NCBI GenBank assembly: GCA_000310025.1
Contig: FN649747.1
Location: forward strand, 726,454 to 790,453
Source of the DNA: Ectocarpus siliculosus
Taxonomy: Eukaryota; Sar; Phaeophyceae; Ectocarpales; Ectocarpaceae
Length of the DNA: 64,000 nucleotides
Direction: 5' to 3'
Under the pieces are notes generated by a model. That model ran no database searches. It was not told the DNA's origin and worked only from the letters and a program-made list of their open reading frames with translations. Position numbers and translations under genes: made by a program. Each line of letters begins with the position of its first letter. Position 1 is the first letter of the stretch. Positions 10,201 through 21,884 of the stretch are shown here, one piece after another.

Positions 10201-13200
10201 CTTCGATGGGGAGTAATTAAGCTTTCAATACAGTTCCAGGGGGTGGTGGTATCTAATGCAACCTACGGTACCCCCCCGCTTACCTGCCAACGCCCCGGCA
10301 CATGATCAGGTACTGCCCCCTGTTCATCATGCGGGCGTCGCTGATCTCGAGGATGGCTCCCGACAGCCCCGTAGATGGCGACTGGTCCTGAAACACCGCA
10401 AAGCGCCGGGTGCTGGAGAGGCACCGGTTGACCATCGTGATGTAGCTGTTTTTTCGTCACCGGCAGTGGACGTCAAGGAAGCTGAACGTGAGTCGGAGGG
10501 GTTGGGTGGAGCGGGAGATGGACGATAACGATCGGGTGCTCTTGGACAGCCCCAGTCTCTTACTTACACCATAGACCCCTCGCGCCCCCAAATCTACACA
10601 GATTGGGAGCGCGGCAGGTCGAGTCTTTCACCGCCCACGCAAACCGAAATAGAGAGGGAAAGGGAGGGGTGGTTCACATCATGTACGGTACGGTAGGGTC
10701 TCGAGGGGAGAGTGTGCGTGGGGGCACCGGGTAACAACACACCTATTTGGGGGGGGGGTACACACGCGTGGCAAAGAGCGGGCTGGTTGGTCGCGCGGCG
10801 CCGCGGGCGATGTCAACGACGGAGATCTGGTTGTTGGGCTGGCTGTGTTGTGAGCATGCGCCGGGAAAAGTTCGCTGCTACTTGCGGTGATGTAGATCAA
10901 AATACGTCGCTGGCCGGCCGAATCACATCGTGCCAACCTACCTAGCATGGGTCAAACTTGTGGTGAGGGGTGAGTGTCAAGCACTGCACTGCCCTATCGC
11001 GTCAAACGAGACATTTGCCGGGTGCGGTTGTTTCGGCACGAACGGCGCAATATCACAAAATTCTGCCTGACAACTACAAATTAATATCGGGCGCAAGCAC
11101 CAGGCCGTCGTCCGGTCAGTGGAATCTGAGAGTCAACAATACCGGCCCTTTCACCACGCAGAAACATATGGTATAGGGAGAGGGGGTCGACCGAGATACA
11201 GCAGCATAGGGAACAGAGAAGTGGCACACTTGACGTGTGCACGTTCCGCTTGTGGTGGTGTGCCGCTGCTGTGCGTACTGCTCACGCACACTTGATCGCG
11301 TGCTACAGCGAACCTCAACTCAACTCACCGGGGTTCGAAAAGATAGAGCGTGACGGGTTGGAGGGGGAAGAGGAGCATGTCGAGGAGGCACACGGGCATC
11401 AGCACCGATCCGTCCGGAGCAGGGGTAACGCTCTCCCCGATCGTGTGCGCGCGACGGCGTGTCTCGGCCTCCACCATCGCGTCGTGCTCCGCCTGGTTGT
11501 CGGTTTTGGACAATCGATCGGCCGGGTAGTTGGAAGTAATCGAGAGAGAGAGAGAGAGAGAAACAGCAGGCAGCCAGGAGAGGCACGGAGTGCGATGCTG
11601 CGGTGGTGACAAACAGGAAGAACGCGGGAGACAAATAAAAAACGTAAGAGTTTCCTTCCACCGCCCTTACTTCGCGCCAATTGACTGCAACCAGCGTGCA
11701 GGCTTTCAGAAGCTTCGCGTCGGTTTCTATCTACTACAGGCCTCCGTCGCCGCCCCCCCCTCCCACGCTCACGAGCCGCCTTCCCTATCCGTGGACCCCC
11801 TCCAACCCCACCCTCGCCCTCCGCGCCGCTTGGGTCCTCCTTACACAAGGAGAAACAGAGTCCCAATCGTGCGCGTGCTGTCTACTGCTCGCACCGCTCG
11901 TACAACGTGTACCTCGTTCTCGCGCTCCTCGTACTGCCGCCCGAACTGGCTCTTGATGATGCTAACCATGGCGAGGTTCGTCCCGCAGTCGCCCGCTCCC
12001 AAGTGGCACGCGGCGCGGCACATGGGGCACTGGTGGCCGACAAAAACAGGGGGGGGGGGTGCCATCAACGCACATACATCACGGAGTTAGGCACGAAGCG
12101 GGGGACGGGGGTGGGGGGTCTCACCAGCAGCTAGCACCACCAGCACCGCCAATTGTAGAGAATAAGGGCGACAGCAAGAATCCAGTTCGAGATGTTTCCA
12201 TGTGTATGACACAAACGGATGAAAACGATACCTCACAACAGCACTCTACGGCCTCCAGATGCGCTCCATTCGGACGACCGCGCCCTCAGCCTTCCACCAT
12301 TGTTGGCTTCTGCTGAACTGAGCATCGCTCTTGACTCGTCTACTGCCCCTCCCTATGGTCAGCACCACCATAGTAAACTGTCACATTCCCGACCGTACGG
12401 AGCAGTCTCCTTGGCTTCGAAAAACGACACATGAACGGTTGCGATAACTACTCCGCGTTCTTCATCGTGCGGTCGCCGCGCGCGGGGCGCGGCCACGCGT
12501 GGAATAATTGCGACAGACAGAACACCTTCGTACCTGGGTCTTATTAGCCAGCGCTCGCTTCAGGCAACCCCTGCAGTAGGTGTGGCCGCAAGGCAACGAT
12601 ACCGGCTCGTGGTACAGCCTGTTCTCTCGAGGAGGGGGTTAGGAGCGAGAGGGGAACACCACGCCAACAACGAAACGAAATGTCTCGAAATAAGCACCGA
12701 CGAGTCGACGACAGGCGACAGGACATCGTGCACGAACCAGTGGCCGCTAGAAACGCAACAAATAAATGGCGACAAGAGGGGCTCATTGTGTGCCGTGAGT
12801 TCCCCAGATTCCAGCGCTGTCGGAGCCTGCCGCGCTCGACGCCTTCGCGACTGGGACTAAATAAGTGCTGCGTGCACAGCTCAGCAGTGTGTGCATGGAA
12901 ACACCGAAGTGTCTTGTAGCTGGCACGGACGTCTTTCTTGGGAAACACCTTGGCTTTTTGGGAGACTGTTTCACACGCCAGTGCCAACTCACAAAAAATC
13001 GCAACCCCCTTTGGGGGCAGTTGGCTTGTGACCACGGAAGGCGTCCGAGTCAGTCGGACCAGTACGGACATTAGAAGGTACTCAGCGTAGACCGGAACGG
13101 TCTTTAATGTGAATACATGTACAACAACAACTATTATATATATAATGCTTGGGAAGAAGATCAGCGTGATCCCCGACGAAAAACAAATCGAACAGCTTCG

Positions 13201-14583
13201 GTCTGGTGCGTATCAGTGCCGCCGTGCGTGCGATTCTGTGCAACACAGCAGTGGTTTCAGTGCTGCACAGTACTTGGAAGTGTGTGTGGCACTACAATAC
13301 TGCTCTTAGTGTCAGAGAGACCGAGCGAGAGAGGGAGAGAGAATCCGCGTCTGCTTCATTGCGCGGCCTTTAGAGCGTTTCTTTATTAGAAGTATTTAAC
13401 AAGAGCGTCGGCAAAGTTTAAACCCCAACACCGCACGCGACCAAGCGGTGTTTGCTGCAAAGAGCTGTATAGCACACCCGGGTGCAGACAGCGTCAAGTG
13501 TACTGCAGCACAACCACATACTTTTTTTGCAATGCTTCGTGTGCATACGTATCAACGACCTCTCCATCGCAACCCAGCGATCTCCATCCGCGGGTATCGA
13601 ATGAAACTCCCTCCGTTCTGGCTTACGTTTACGCCCGCCCGCCCCAACTCGAACGAATGTACCCCGTGCGAACGGGATTATTAATGACCCGAGAGAGGTC
13701 TTTGGAGACGCGCTCGGCAGAGAGAGAAGGACAAATATTTTCCATACTTGCATAATTACGCTGTAGGCCTGTTTGTTGCTGCCGTAGATGATCTCTCTTT
13801 GAACAAGGGCCTCCGTAAATTGGATGTGTCGGAGACATGAGTTGCGAGCGTGGAGAAACCAACGTGCGAGCGTGGAGAAACCAACGTATTTTTGTAACCA
13901 CCCCCACTGATCCCGAGCTTCCGAGAAACGACTCTCACTGGTGCTGCATTGTATTGTATCGGGATCGAGTCTAACATTCATTCTCGCGGCTGTCCGCGGT
14001 GTGTCTGTTGGAGAAATCGGAACGAACGTGTGTTTGCAACCAAATCCCTTCCCGAACAAAGCACAACGCCAGATAGTCCATCCCGCAACGTCGCATGCGC
14101 ATTTACATACCAATGCATCACACACATACACACAGCCGATGGGCAGGAAAACACATGCTACTTAAGTTTGATATTTAGGCGAGCGCTCATGCACAACTGG
14201 CACGTTGTTGTGTACCGGCGAGAGGCAAGTTGATGTGCAAGGTCTGGCCTTGGGCGGCACAACCCTCGTCCAACACATCAGACACCTGCATGCAATACGG
14301 CAAAATGCCACCCCGGTTTCGGAGGAGATGCTCGACCGCACCTCTCCTCCGTACGCCGGCACGATGCAGACACGCATACACACACACACCTTAGGCAAAG
14401 AATGCACTCGAACTCGCTCGGAATCGTACAGGCCGTCGCCTCGTCATCGGGAGCATTACGAGCAGCCGCTTTGGTCGTTCCTCCGCTATCAACTTCCAGA
14501 GCAGGACTCGCTCCCGCCGCAGCAGGAGAACTCTCCTCTAGTGCCTCCAAGCGACGTCGCCGGATGTTGGTAACGTCCGCCAT
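7277..14583 (-). CDS. RING-type E3 ligase with LON substrate-binding domain and C-terminal membrane anchor
   Basis: Eight exons joined in phase: 14583-14390, 12618-12534, 12029-11913, 11730-11671, 11492-11329, 10445-10284, 8805-8593, 7775-7277. Together they give 1,494 nt and 497 residues. Residues 60-97 form a C3HC4 RING split over three exons: C60-x2-C63, C75-G-H77, C80-x2-C83, C94-P-M-C97. A LON N-terminal domain follows from about 183, starting LMPVCLLDMLLFP and LYLFEPRY and ending RKLSYWLPSAL. Gly-rich inserts interrupt its later part. The last 25 residues are a hydrophobic segment (SVILIVGIFAAMVAY) with a short basic tail, a tail-anchor layout. The family (LONRF-like) pairs RING ubiquitin-ligase activity with a LON recognition module; there is no Lon ATPase or protease domain. 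The membrane anchor is unusual. The gene is head-to-head with an ER DnaJ. Exon borders are predicted, but every junction keeps frame. Confidence 0.88.
8759..8840. repeat. Exon-edge segment and adjacent (GT)n, source of an intronic duplicate
   Basis: This covers the 5' edge of RING-LON exon 7, its acceptor (CTTCAG on the minus strand) and a (GT)n tract. A diverged copy lies at 9046-9105 in the neighbouring intron. Confidence 0.75.
9046..9105 (-). pseudogene. Dead duplicate of the RING-LON exon 7 edge
   Basis: This matches 8759-8822: CCGCCCG, TCCACCTCGA, CTCCG, GGAGGA and GTGCACC all recur in order, followed by a GT-rich tract and the TTAGCATCGACC motif. The splice acceptor AG of the real exon is changed, reading CTTCCG instead of CTTCAG on the minus strand. 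The copy is therefore unlikely to be spliced in. Confidence 0.7.
9171..9545 (+). repeat. 50-bp minisatellite with 150-bp higher-order period
   Basis: Seven full 50-bp units start at 9171, 9221, 9271, 9321, 9371, 9421 and 9471, with a partial eighth at 9521. Each carries ATCGACCGCG(C/T)(C/T)AAC, TGACCAATGAAGAAACG and CCA(G/A)TCTT. The block 9221-9370 is nearly identical to 9371-9520, so three-unit blocks were duplicated together. Degenerate single copies occur at about 8852, 8941, 9027 and 9121. The array sits in the RING-LON intron between 8806 and 10283. Confidence 0.95.
11537..11562. repeat. (GA)n microsatellite
   Basis: A GAGA run within a RING-LON intron, between the exons ending at 11671 and starting at 11492 on the minus strand. 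Confidence 0.8.
13839..13888 (+). repeat. Short direct tandem duplication
   Basis: The block GCGAGCGTGGAGAAACCAAC occurs twice back to back within the first RING-LON intron. Confidence 0.8.
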
Positions 14584-14930
14584 TATGTTTTGCGCACCCC
14601 GGTACTGGAGGGGCTGATCGCCCGAGGATGGATTTCAACTGCAGTACACAGCAGTAGTATTTACGCCAACTGGCCGGACAGGTGGCAACAGCAGAGGAAG
14701 AAAACGAGGGGCACGACAGAGCAGAATTAAGGGTTGGGCCAACGAAAGCGGGGACAGCTGTAGTACTAAAATCAAGACGTTCAGAACGCCTCCGAATTTC
14801 ATGCGGCCTCCAAGATTCGCTCTTGTGGGTCTTGAGTCTTGAGTTCTCCGGCGCCGAGCTCACACTGACCAATACCTCTCTTGGTGCGTACCTGCTGGCT
14901 GCCTGGCTGCAACGAAGCGTTACCCACCTG
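14584..14930. promoter_or_regulatory. Shared divergent promoter region of RING-LON and DnaJ genes
   Basis: The two predicted start codons (14583 minus, 14931 plus) face away from each other across only 347 bp, so both genes must use this interval or upstream exons for initiation. A CCAAT box is visible near 14869. I see no clear TATA box. I could not identify a convincing heat-shock or ER-stress element by eye. Confidence 0.5.
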
Positions 14931-17911
14931 ATGAAAGGGTTATCGGCGCGCTTGCTGTTGAAAAGTGCGGTGCTATTGGTCCTGTTGGTGGTCGGACTCG
15001 CCAAGGCCAAGGAGGAGGACTACTACACGGTACGGTGCTCGTGATTCCTCGTCCTCGAAACTATATTTTCTTCAAGTAATACCGGAGCTACTGCTGTTGC
15101 TGGTTGCTTATCTAGATGGAATGTCAGAGTCTGGAGACAGCCGAAGGGGATCATGACAGTGATTGTTGGCACATACTATTTTCCAGCAGCACAGAGAAGG
15201 CACTGGGCAGAAACAACGGAACGGTTTGAGACAACAACAATGACAACAGCAACAACAGAGTATATCACATGTACTTCCAACAAGTCAGTCGCGGCTCGTA
15301 TCATTCGAAACCCCATATCGAGAGCAACCTACATTGCATACCCGCTGTACGCGCAGGTTGTGGCCAATGGGCGATGGGCGTTAGATCCCTCTGTGACTTT
15401 TTGTGCTGTCTCAACCGCTCAACAGCTTTGTGCTGAAAACCGTTTCTCACCTCAATCCCCGCCCCCTATCACCCACCTTGCGAACTGGGCATGTGGTCAC
15501 GCACAATTGTCTGATTGGATTGCTCAGGTTCTCGGGCTATCCAAAGACTGCTCTGACCGCGAAGTAACAAGAGCCTACCGGAAACAGGTACAAATCAAGT
15601 GTGCCAGGTGTGGAGAGGGATTCGGGTTCGCACAAAGCCCGGAGTAGAAGTGGTTTATCATCTTTATCAACACTGGCTTGATGCCAGGACGCCAGGACGT
15701 ATGGTACACTAATATATTATACAGCAGTATGTACTTCTAGGATGGAATCGGCGTTGGGGTACACGGACGGTGTGCCGGAGAACAGAAAACGCCTCCGTTT
15801 CTGAACGATGCAGCTTTATTTCAAGGTAGGTGTGTGTATCCTTGGTTTCCGAGAGCGATGACAACGATGACCACCAACAAACATCAGGGACGAATTTTCA
15901 TTGTCTTCAAGACGAGGATAAGGATGGTCAGAACGATATTTTAAAGTTCGCCCCGCAGAATATCTGTCGTTGATATCAATTGGCTTGCGTACCGTTCGGG
16001 TCCTTTTTATTGAGTATCCCCTTTTTAGGGTAAGTTAGCCTGTGACAACGGGAATCGACCGCGTCAAATGTTCGATCAGTACCCTGTGACAACGGGAATC
16101 GACCGCGTCAAATGTTCGATCAGTGCGTACCGATAAGGGTACTGGGTAGAGAGATCGGAACGAACGGTGATTAACGTGTTTACAACAACCACAACAACGG
16201 TACGCTTCTAATTCGAAGGGTTTCTTGCTGTAAGCGCGAGGGTGTTTTGAGCGAAAGAGTGGCCCTCTCGGGATGTCCAACTACAATACTTGATGTGGGT
16301 GGCGCGTCTCAGACTGACTGACAGAAAATGCCGGGTGTGTTCCTCACTGGTCTTTTCGCGCGGATCGGCTCTGCCGCGGGTACTTCCTGCCGCTGCCCGC
16401 ACGCCCACAGGCGCTCAAATGGCATCCGGACAAGAACAGAGATGACCCCAAGAGAGCGGAGAAGCGTTTCAAGCTCGTGAGCGAGGCATACGAGGTGAGT
16501 TCAAACTGTAGGCACTTTTGCGTGGCAGAATTCACGAATCCAAGCCTCCTCCTTTTTTTGTGGCTCTTACTCTTGTGGGTCAAGCGACCCCGTCCGAAGC
16601 CTGCACTGCTTCAGGTGTCTACCCGCACGATGGCTACACCGTATGCCTTCTAGGTTGATCTTTGGCTACAGCATTTTCGGTAAATGCTTCTGTCTCCATG
16701 ACACTACTTCAAGCATCAAATACATGCCCAGTTACAGCAGTATGCCAGATGCCATATGTGGTCGATCCCCAAGCATGCTCATTCCTCCCATACCGTCGCT
16801 TGCTCCCGCTGAAGACTCCAGCGACAAACACCACCGTCTGCCCTTGGAGATGCATCGTAATGCGAACGTCCAGACACGACGCGTAGCAACCCATTGGTAC
16901 TCCGTTTCGTTTCGCTTTGGTCAGGTCCTCCACGATGCCGAAAAGAGAAAAATGTACGACTTGTATGGGAAGGAAGGCGTGTTCGCATCCGCGGGGGCCG
17001 GCGGCGGCCCCGGCGGGGCCGGGGGGGGTTGGCCCGGTCAGGGTTTCTCGGGACAGGGAGGGATGCCGAATTTCGCCGGCGCGCAAGGCGGGCCTGGGGG
17101 TGCGAGTTTCTTCTCTTTCGGGGGGGGCGACGGGGGGGCGGGGGGAGGGGGAGCAAACGGCGGCTCCTTCGGAGGGTTCACGGACCCGCGAGAGCTTTTC
17201 GAGGGTTTTTTTGGAGGCGGCGGGGGCTTCGACGATTTTGGGGATGGCGGCGCTGCTAGCCTCTTCGGCGGGTTGTTCGGGTCCCCCTCCTTCGACGACC
17301 CGTCCGGAGTGGGCTCGAAGAGGAAGGGCGGATTCCACGGGGCCCCCGGTCAAGGGCGGTCGCGGCGGCGGCAGCGGCGGCGGCCGCGACAGTCCGGGCC
17401 TCCCGTGGAGAAGGAGTTCTGGTGCAGCCTGCGGGAGCTGTACGAAGGGTGCGAGAAGAAGCTGAGGGTGACGGACACGGTTTCGGACCCTTTCACGGGG
17501 CAGTCGCGGAAGGTGTCCCACGTCTACCGGATCGCGGTCAAGCCGGGTTGGAAGGAGGGGACGCGGGTGACGTTCCCGGCGAAGCGGGAGGGCCTCCGGA
17601 GCATCTGCTTCGTGCTGCGGCAGAAGCGGCACCGGTACCTGCGCCGGGAGGGGGACTGCCTGGTCTACGATTGCCGGCTGACGGACGACCAGGCCCGCCG
17701 AGGCGTCCGGATTAGCGTGCCGCTCCTGAGCAAGGCCGACCCGCCGGTCGAGGTCACGACCAAGGGGCAGGAGGTGTACCACAACAAGGAGATGCTCCTC
17801 CCCGGGTTGGGCATGCCCACCAAGAGCGGCGGCGGCGGCGGCGACAGGGGGGCGTTCAAGATCAAGTTTTTGCTGCAGCAGCGCTCCGGGAAAGCGGCGT
17901 CCGCGGCCTGA
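14931..17911 (+). CDS. ER-lumenal DnaJ/Hsp40 co-chaperone (type II, DNAJB11/ERdj3-like)
   Basis: Four exons, all in phase 0: 14931-15029, 15528-15587, 16411-16494, 16925-17911, encoding 409 residues. Residues 1-26 are a signal peptide (hydrophobic [15 protein letters not shown]). The mature protein opens directly with the J domain (EEDYYT-VLGLSKD), with the Hsp70-activating HPD at 58-60 and [13 protein letters not shown] closing the domain. A long Gly/Phe-rich region (about 103-240) follows, then two beta-sandwich substrate-binding domains from about 245 ([17 protein letters not shown] to the LPGLGMP region). There is no CxxCxGxG zinc finger, so it is type II. It would recruit a BiP-type Hsp70 in the ER lumen. 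There is no KDEL-type tail, as in known ERdj3 proteins. Upstream in-frame ATGs exist, but the start used gives the clean signal peptide. Confidence 0.9.
16039..16124 (+). repeat. Direct tandem duplication, 44-bp period
   Basis: Two identical 42-bp copies (16039-16080 and 16083-16124) beginning CCTGTGACAACGGGAATCGA, inside the second DnaJ intron. Perfect identity suggests a recent duplication. Confidence 0.9.
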
Positions 17912-20240
17912 TTGATCCCCCCCTGACGGCGGAGGCATCGGCACCAGAGATTTGCTCGCTTCTTGCTGCTGGTGGTGTTGTGTTGCGCGCGAGCTGTGCA
18001 GGGTGATGTGGACTCCTCCTCTGGCGCTGAAGATCCGCAAGACGGCTTGGTTGGGGTTGCTTGCTGAGTTGGGAGATGGATCCATGCATATATACCCATG
18101 TTTTGGTGACCCGCCGAGATTCCGTGCGGTTGGGCTGCTACAAGAGACTTAAAAATTGAGCAGGACTGCTTCTGTCTAAGCGACAAAATAGATACGTGCG
18201 CAGTGCGTGCGTGTAGCGTTCGGTTTTCCTGGGAGGAGTTTGGAACGAAGTTTTGGGGCGGTTTTACAACAAAGAGGCCAAGGTGTCTTGCAAATATTGG
18301 CTCAAGCATCCGTGCAATCCCAAGACGTGGGGGCGGGGTTTACCTGTTGCTCCGCGGTTGTTTTGTGGTCCAGGGCGCGGATTCTCCCTACCTCAAATAT
18401 GATGTTCAAGAGGCAGACGATGTTTGTGTATGGAACGGGGTGGCCCATATGGCGATTTGGGGGCTGAGAGTTGGGGGTGGAATAATAGGGCCAGTGTGCG
18501 GCGGTGTGCTTGTGTATCTCGGGACAACAAATCAATGGGTGGATGGAGTACAGATAGGGCCCGGAGATAAGAAACGTCAATATCGGGTGGAGCATCAATT
18601 TCTTATTCTGGGCAGAAGGACCAGCCGAAGTCGGTCAATTTCTTAAAACGGATTTATTATTCCTTTGGGCTGTCGCATCCTGCTGATTCTCCTATTCCTG
18701 CTGTATTTTCTTTTTCTGATGGCGAAGAAAACAACACACAAAAAGCCTTCATGTAGCAGTAAACCGACAGCTCGGTGTGGCGAACATTGGGGGTTGTGGC
18801 AGTACAGAAGTACAGCAGCAGTGGGGAGCGCAGCCCGCGGCGGCGGTCGCGAAAATAACCACTCTCCGCCCCTACCAATAATTACATGACATATGAGCTA
18901 GGTAGGAGGTGGGAGCACGGCAGAAGCAGCAGCAGTGGGACGTTTCTTTGGACACGCTCACCCAGCTTCTACCCGTTGTTTCTTTTGTCTTGGGGTATAG
19001 CACGATCATGTTTCTTATTGGGATGTTTCTTATGTTGTGCCCGAGATTGAGCTGAGGCCTTTTTTCTTATTTTTCCGTAAAAGTTTGAGCCTTTTTTTCT
19101 CTAACAGAGCCCCATCTGTAGATCCTGTCGTATATCGTGCAGTCAAATACGTATAAATTTCAAACCTCCTCAGGCGAATGCCACCGCACTACATTGTATT
19201 GACGGGTGCTCGGGAAAGCGGTCGACTCCCGTCTGCGCTATGGATTTCTTGGGTTTCATCTTGTTCGCGTCCGTCTCTGTGCGCCCTTCATCCCTCCTCA
19301 CTCCCTGAGTTGCTGTAGATTCGCAGGGTTGGATTTTTTTGGTCCAGAGAGCAAAAACCGAAGGGAAATAATTCATGAAGTTAACGAGATGGAGCTTGTC
19401 AACTACGCGCTCTTAGCCCGCGACGGCAGACGTTGGGGAGCGGCTCCAATTTTCGCTATGTGGGCTATGTTCCATAGGTGTGATGATGAGCACATACATC
19501 ATGGGCTCGTTTGAATTTGAAAATCAAAATATGACATACCCCGCTAGTCCCAGGCGTGGTGCCCCCCCCAGACGCACACACGGCGTCTTCCACTGCTGTT
19601 CAACCACGACACTCCTGGCCTCATCTATCCAACCTTCACCACCTCCGCTGAAGAAAAGGGCCTCCCACACACTCTCCATTGCTTGTTTTGCAGCTCAGTC
19701 CACGGGTCCGACAGCTTGGAAATGGTGAGCTGTGTTTTTTTACCGGGCGGCGTGCGGTATCCTTTTGCGTCTCCCCCCCGGAAGCGTCTGCACACGGCTC
19801 GTGGCGAAAGGCAGGCAGCGGTAGCTTGGATACCATTGCTACTGCTGCTGTTTCCCTGCTGATGGCCTCATGATTCGTCGCCTTTTTCGGTTGGGCGCAG
19901 CATCTGTGCTGGCGCAGGGGAGGTTTCCCTGAGATCCTGTCGTTTGGCTGCAGGGAACTTGTGTCGTGCTCTCTCGTGGCACCATGATGCCGTTACACAG
20001 CCTACATTGTTCTGACGACTTGGCAAGGACTGATTTTGCTCCTGTGTGCTCATCCCTGGTGCCGTCCTTCGTCCTTCCGACCTTCGGGGTCAAAATCAAG
20101 TGCCCATCTCTACGTTCAGAGACAAGTGGACAAGCCCCCAATATTCCTGCCGCTTTTTTTTCAACCTTGTTCAACCGTTTGTTTTTGTATTTATAGACTA
20201 TACGGCGGTGCTCCAGCAGGTACACTAAACATTCATATAC
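17912..20240. other. Gene-free stretch
   Basis: DnaJ 3' flank and intergenic DNA. The longest open frames, for example 18203-18646 plus, have no recognisable domain or splice context. I see nothing else that I can support. Confidence 0.45.
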
Positions 20241-20246
20241 AGTAGG

Positions 20247-20485
20247 GGACCCTCAATATCGCCGGTATGTGCCCAGCGCATCGACCGGCGCTATTCAGAG
20301 CGACCGGCGTTATTAAGGAAAAATAAATACACGCACAGAAAGACTACCCATTCGATATATATATAGAGATATATGTAAATTGGAATAGTGCCTCAATAGC
20401 GCCACAAAAGCGCCACAACCGGCGCTATTGAGGGATAAGAAACCCTCAATACCGCCGGTTGTGGCACTATTGAGGGGTTGTGGGC
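20247..20485. mobile_element. CCCTCAATA fold-back element (MITE-like)
   Basis: CCCTCAATA followed by a GCCGGT-type block occurs at the left edge (about 20250), and again near 20450, with inverse copies (ACCGGCGCTATTGAGGG) near 20420. The centre of the right part is a near-perfect palindrome, ACCGGCGCTATTGAGGG ... CCCTCAATACCGCCGGT, with about 7 bases between the arms. More GCGCCAC/GGCGCTATT blocks lie around it. The AT-rich interior also holds an inverted piece of the dispersed repeat seen at 1155 and 4702. No coding frame is present and target duplications are not clear. Confidence 0.55.
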
Positions 20486-20989
20486 ATATGGCGCAGCGAC
20501 GAGCCAACATATTCACAAATTGAATAAGAAACGATTGAGTGGTGAAGTGGGCGGACTGCAAAGGATAAATTGTCTTCCTGGACTGCCCAGAGTTGCTGTG
20601 GTTAATAAATGATCATCTATTTAGAGAGGCGGCAGCATGCTGATCCTCCAGTCTCACGAATAGGCGCTGTGCAGCCGGAAAGTTGCTGTAATAGAGAGGA
20701 CTCCGCGACAGCGAAATGACGACACAACTGCACCCAATGCACCATTGAACGGAAAAAGTTACATAGTTATTCGCAAAGAATCGAACAACAGCAAACTAAA
20801 ACAGATGTGGACGAGAGACGTGCAAGAGCACTCTTTCGCCCTTCACCCAAGTAGCGAGAAAGAACAAGAAACGACCGCGAAAGACGCGCCACATGCAGAT
20901 CATCAGACACACAACCAGCCATGCCAGGTAGAGACAGGACGGATCAAACGCCAGACACGAAACAGCAAAAAAAACGGTTTTGACTACAC
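20486..20989. other. Gene-free stretch
   Basis: I see no exon or clear repeat here. Confidence 0.4.
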
Positions 20990-21372
20990 TCCCGCGTTAT
21001 CTTTGTCGTCCTCTGCGACTTGGATTTTCGAGCCCCAGCACCCTCCGGTGGCGCTGTCGCTTTGCGCTTGCCAGCTTTGGCTAGACACAGACTGCAGATG
21101 CGGTGCATTTCGTTGTCTTCTGCGATGCTTCCGCTATTGCCGTGGAGCCGCCCGCCACATCCTCCCTGACAGCGTTGCCCATTAGGGGCTTCTGGCGAAG
21201 TGTCGGGCGACTTGCACAGTTCACCTTCCGCACATGGCATGGTGCGCCTTTGAGCTGTAGGGTCTGTAGATGTACGTGTGTACCCCAATTGGCGTGTAAC
21301 CTCCTTAGGGCAGGTGCGTGGTGCGCGGTGTGTGGCTTGTGAAACCTCTTCGGGAGTTCTCGAAACATGCAT
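20990..21372 (-). CDS. Cysteine-rich CGGRLHG-motif exon, possible fragment
   Basis: The open frame contains CAEGELC, then CQGGCGGRLHG, then EMHRICSLC, and a basic tail (KAGKRKATAP, KSKSQRT). The spaced Cys pairs and His suggest a small metal-binding module. I do not recognise a named family with certainty. No flanking exons were identified, and the frame has several candidate starts. It could be a remnant of a transposon-borne zinc-finger gene or a chance frame. Treat it as a candidate only. Confidence 0.3.
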
Positions 21373-21884
21373 CAGACGATGCCGAACCCTCGTCGTGTCC
21401 TGTACACTATATGTAGCTCGCTCTTGACGGCCGACCGAGAGAGAGATAAAAGGTCTTCAATAGGTGTAGATGCCATCCCGAATAGAGTGTATGTACGCGT
21501 ACAGGGTCCCCACCAACAAAGGCGATTCCAAATTTTCAGACAAAACCATTGGCATGGAGCATTTCGCGCTGCTGTGTGAATATATGCCGTAGCCGTCAAT
21601 ACACGTTTGCTCCCTCCCCCAATGAACCTCGAGAGCACGCCCAACCTTTGACCGTAAATAGTCGGAGGCCGTTCAGTCATTCGTTTTTACACTCGTATAA
21701 GCTAAAGAACACCGCCGTAGGTCGGGTTAGCTCGCGCCCCACAACACTTGCAACTTTTTTTTTTCTTCGCACTTTAAAACGCAACGCACCCATCTCTATC
21801 CACAGATGAGAGTCCAGGATAAATTAGATTTGAATCCATGTGAAGTTTTTCTTTGCCCAAGAACGATTACAACAAAGAAATGAA
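21373..21884. other. Centrin 5' flank
   Basis: Non-coding by eye. It probably contains the centrin promoter and 5' UTR, and could hide a short upstream exon if the real start is not the ATG at 21885. Confidence 0.4.

Noticed and set aside
13418-14131. 237-codon minus-strand frame inside RING-LON intron 1
   Set aside because: It has no recognisable domain and contains a direct duplication, and it is spliced out in the well-supported gene model. It is probably chance.
16709-18085. 458-codon minus-strand frame opposite the DnaJ last exon
   Set aside because: It is an antisense shadow of a GC-rich coding exon. It reads Pro/Arg/Leu-rich with no domain, while the plus strand has clear DnaJ motifs.
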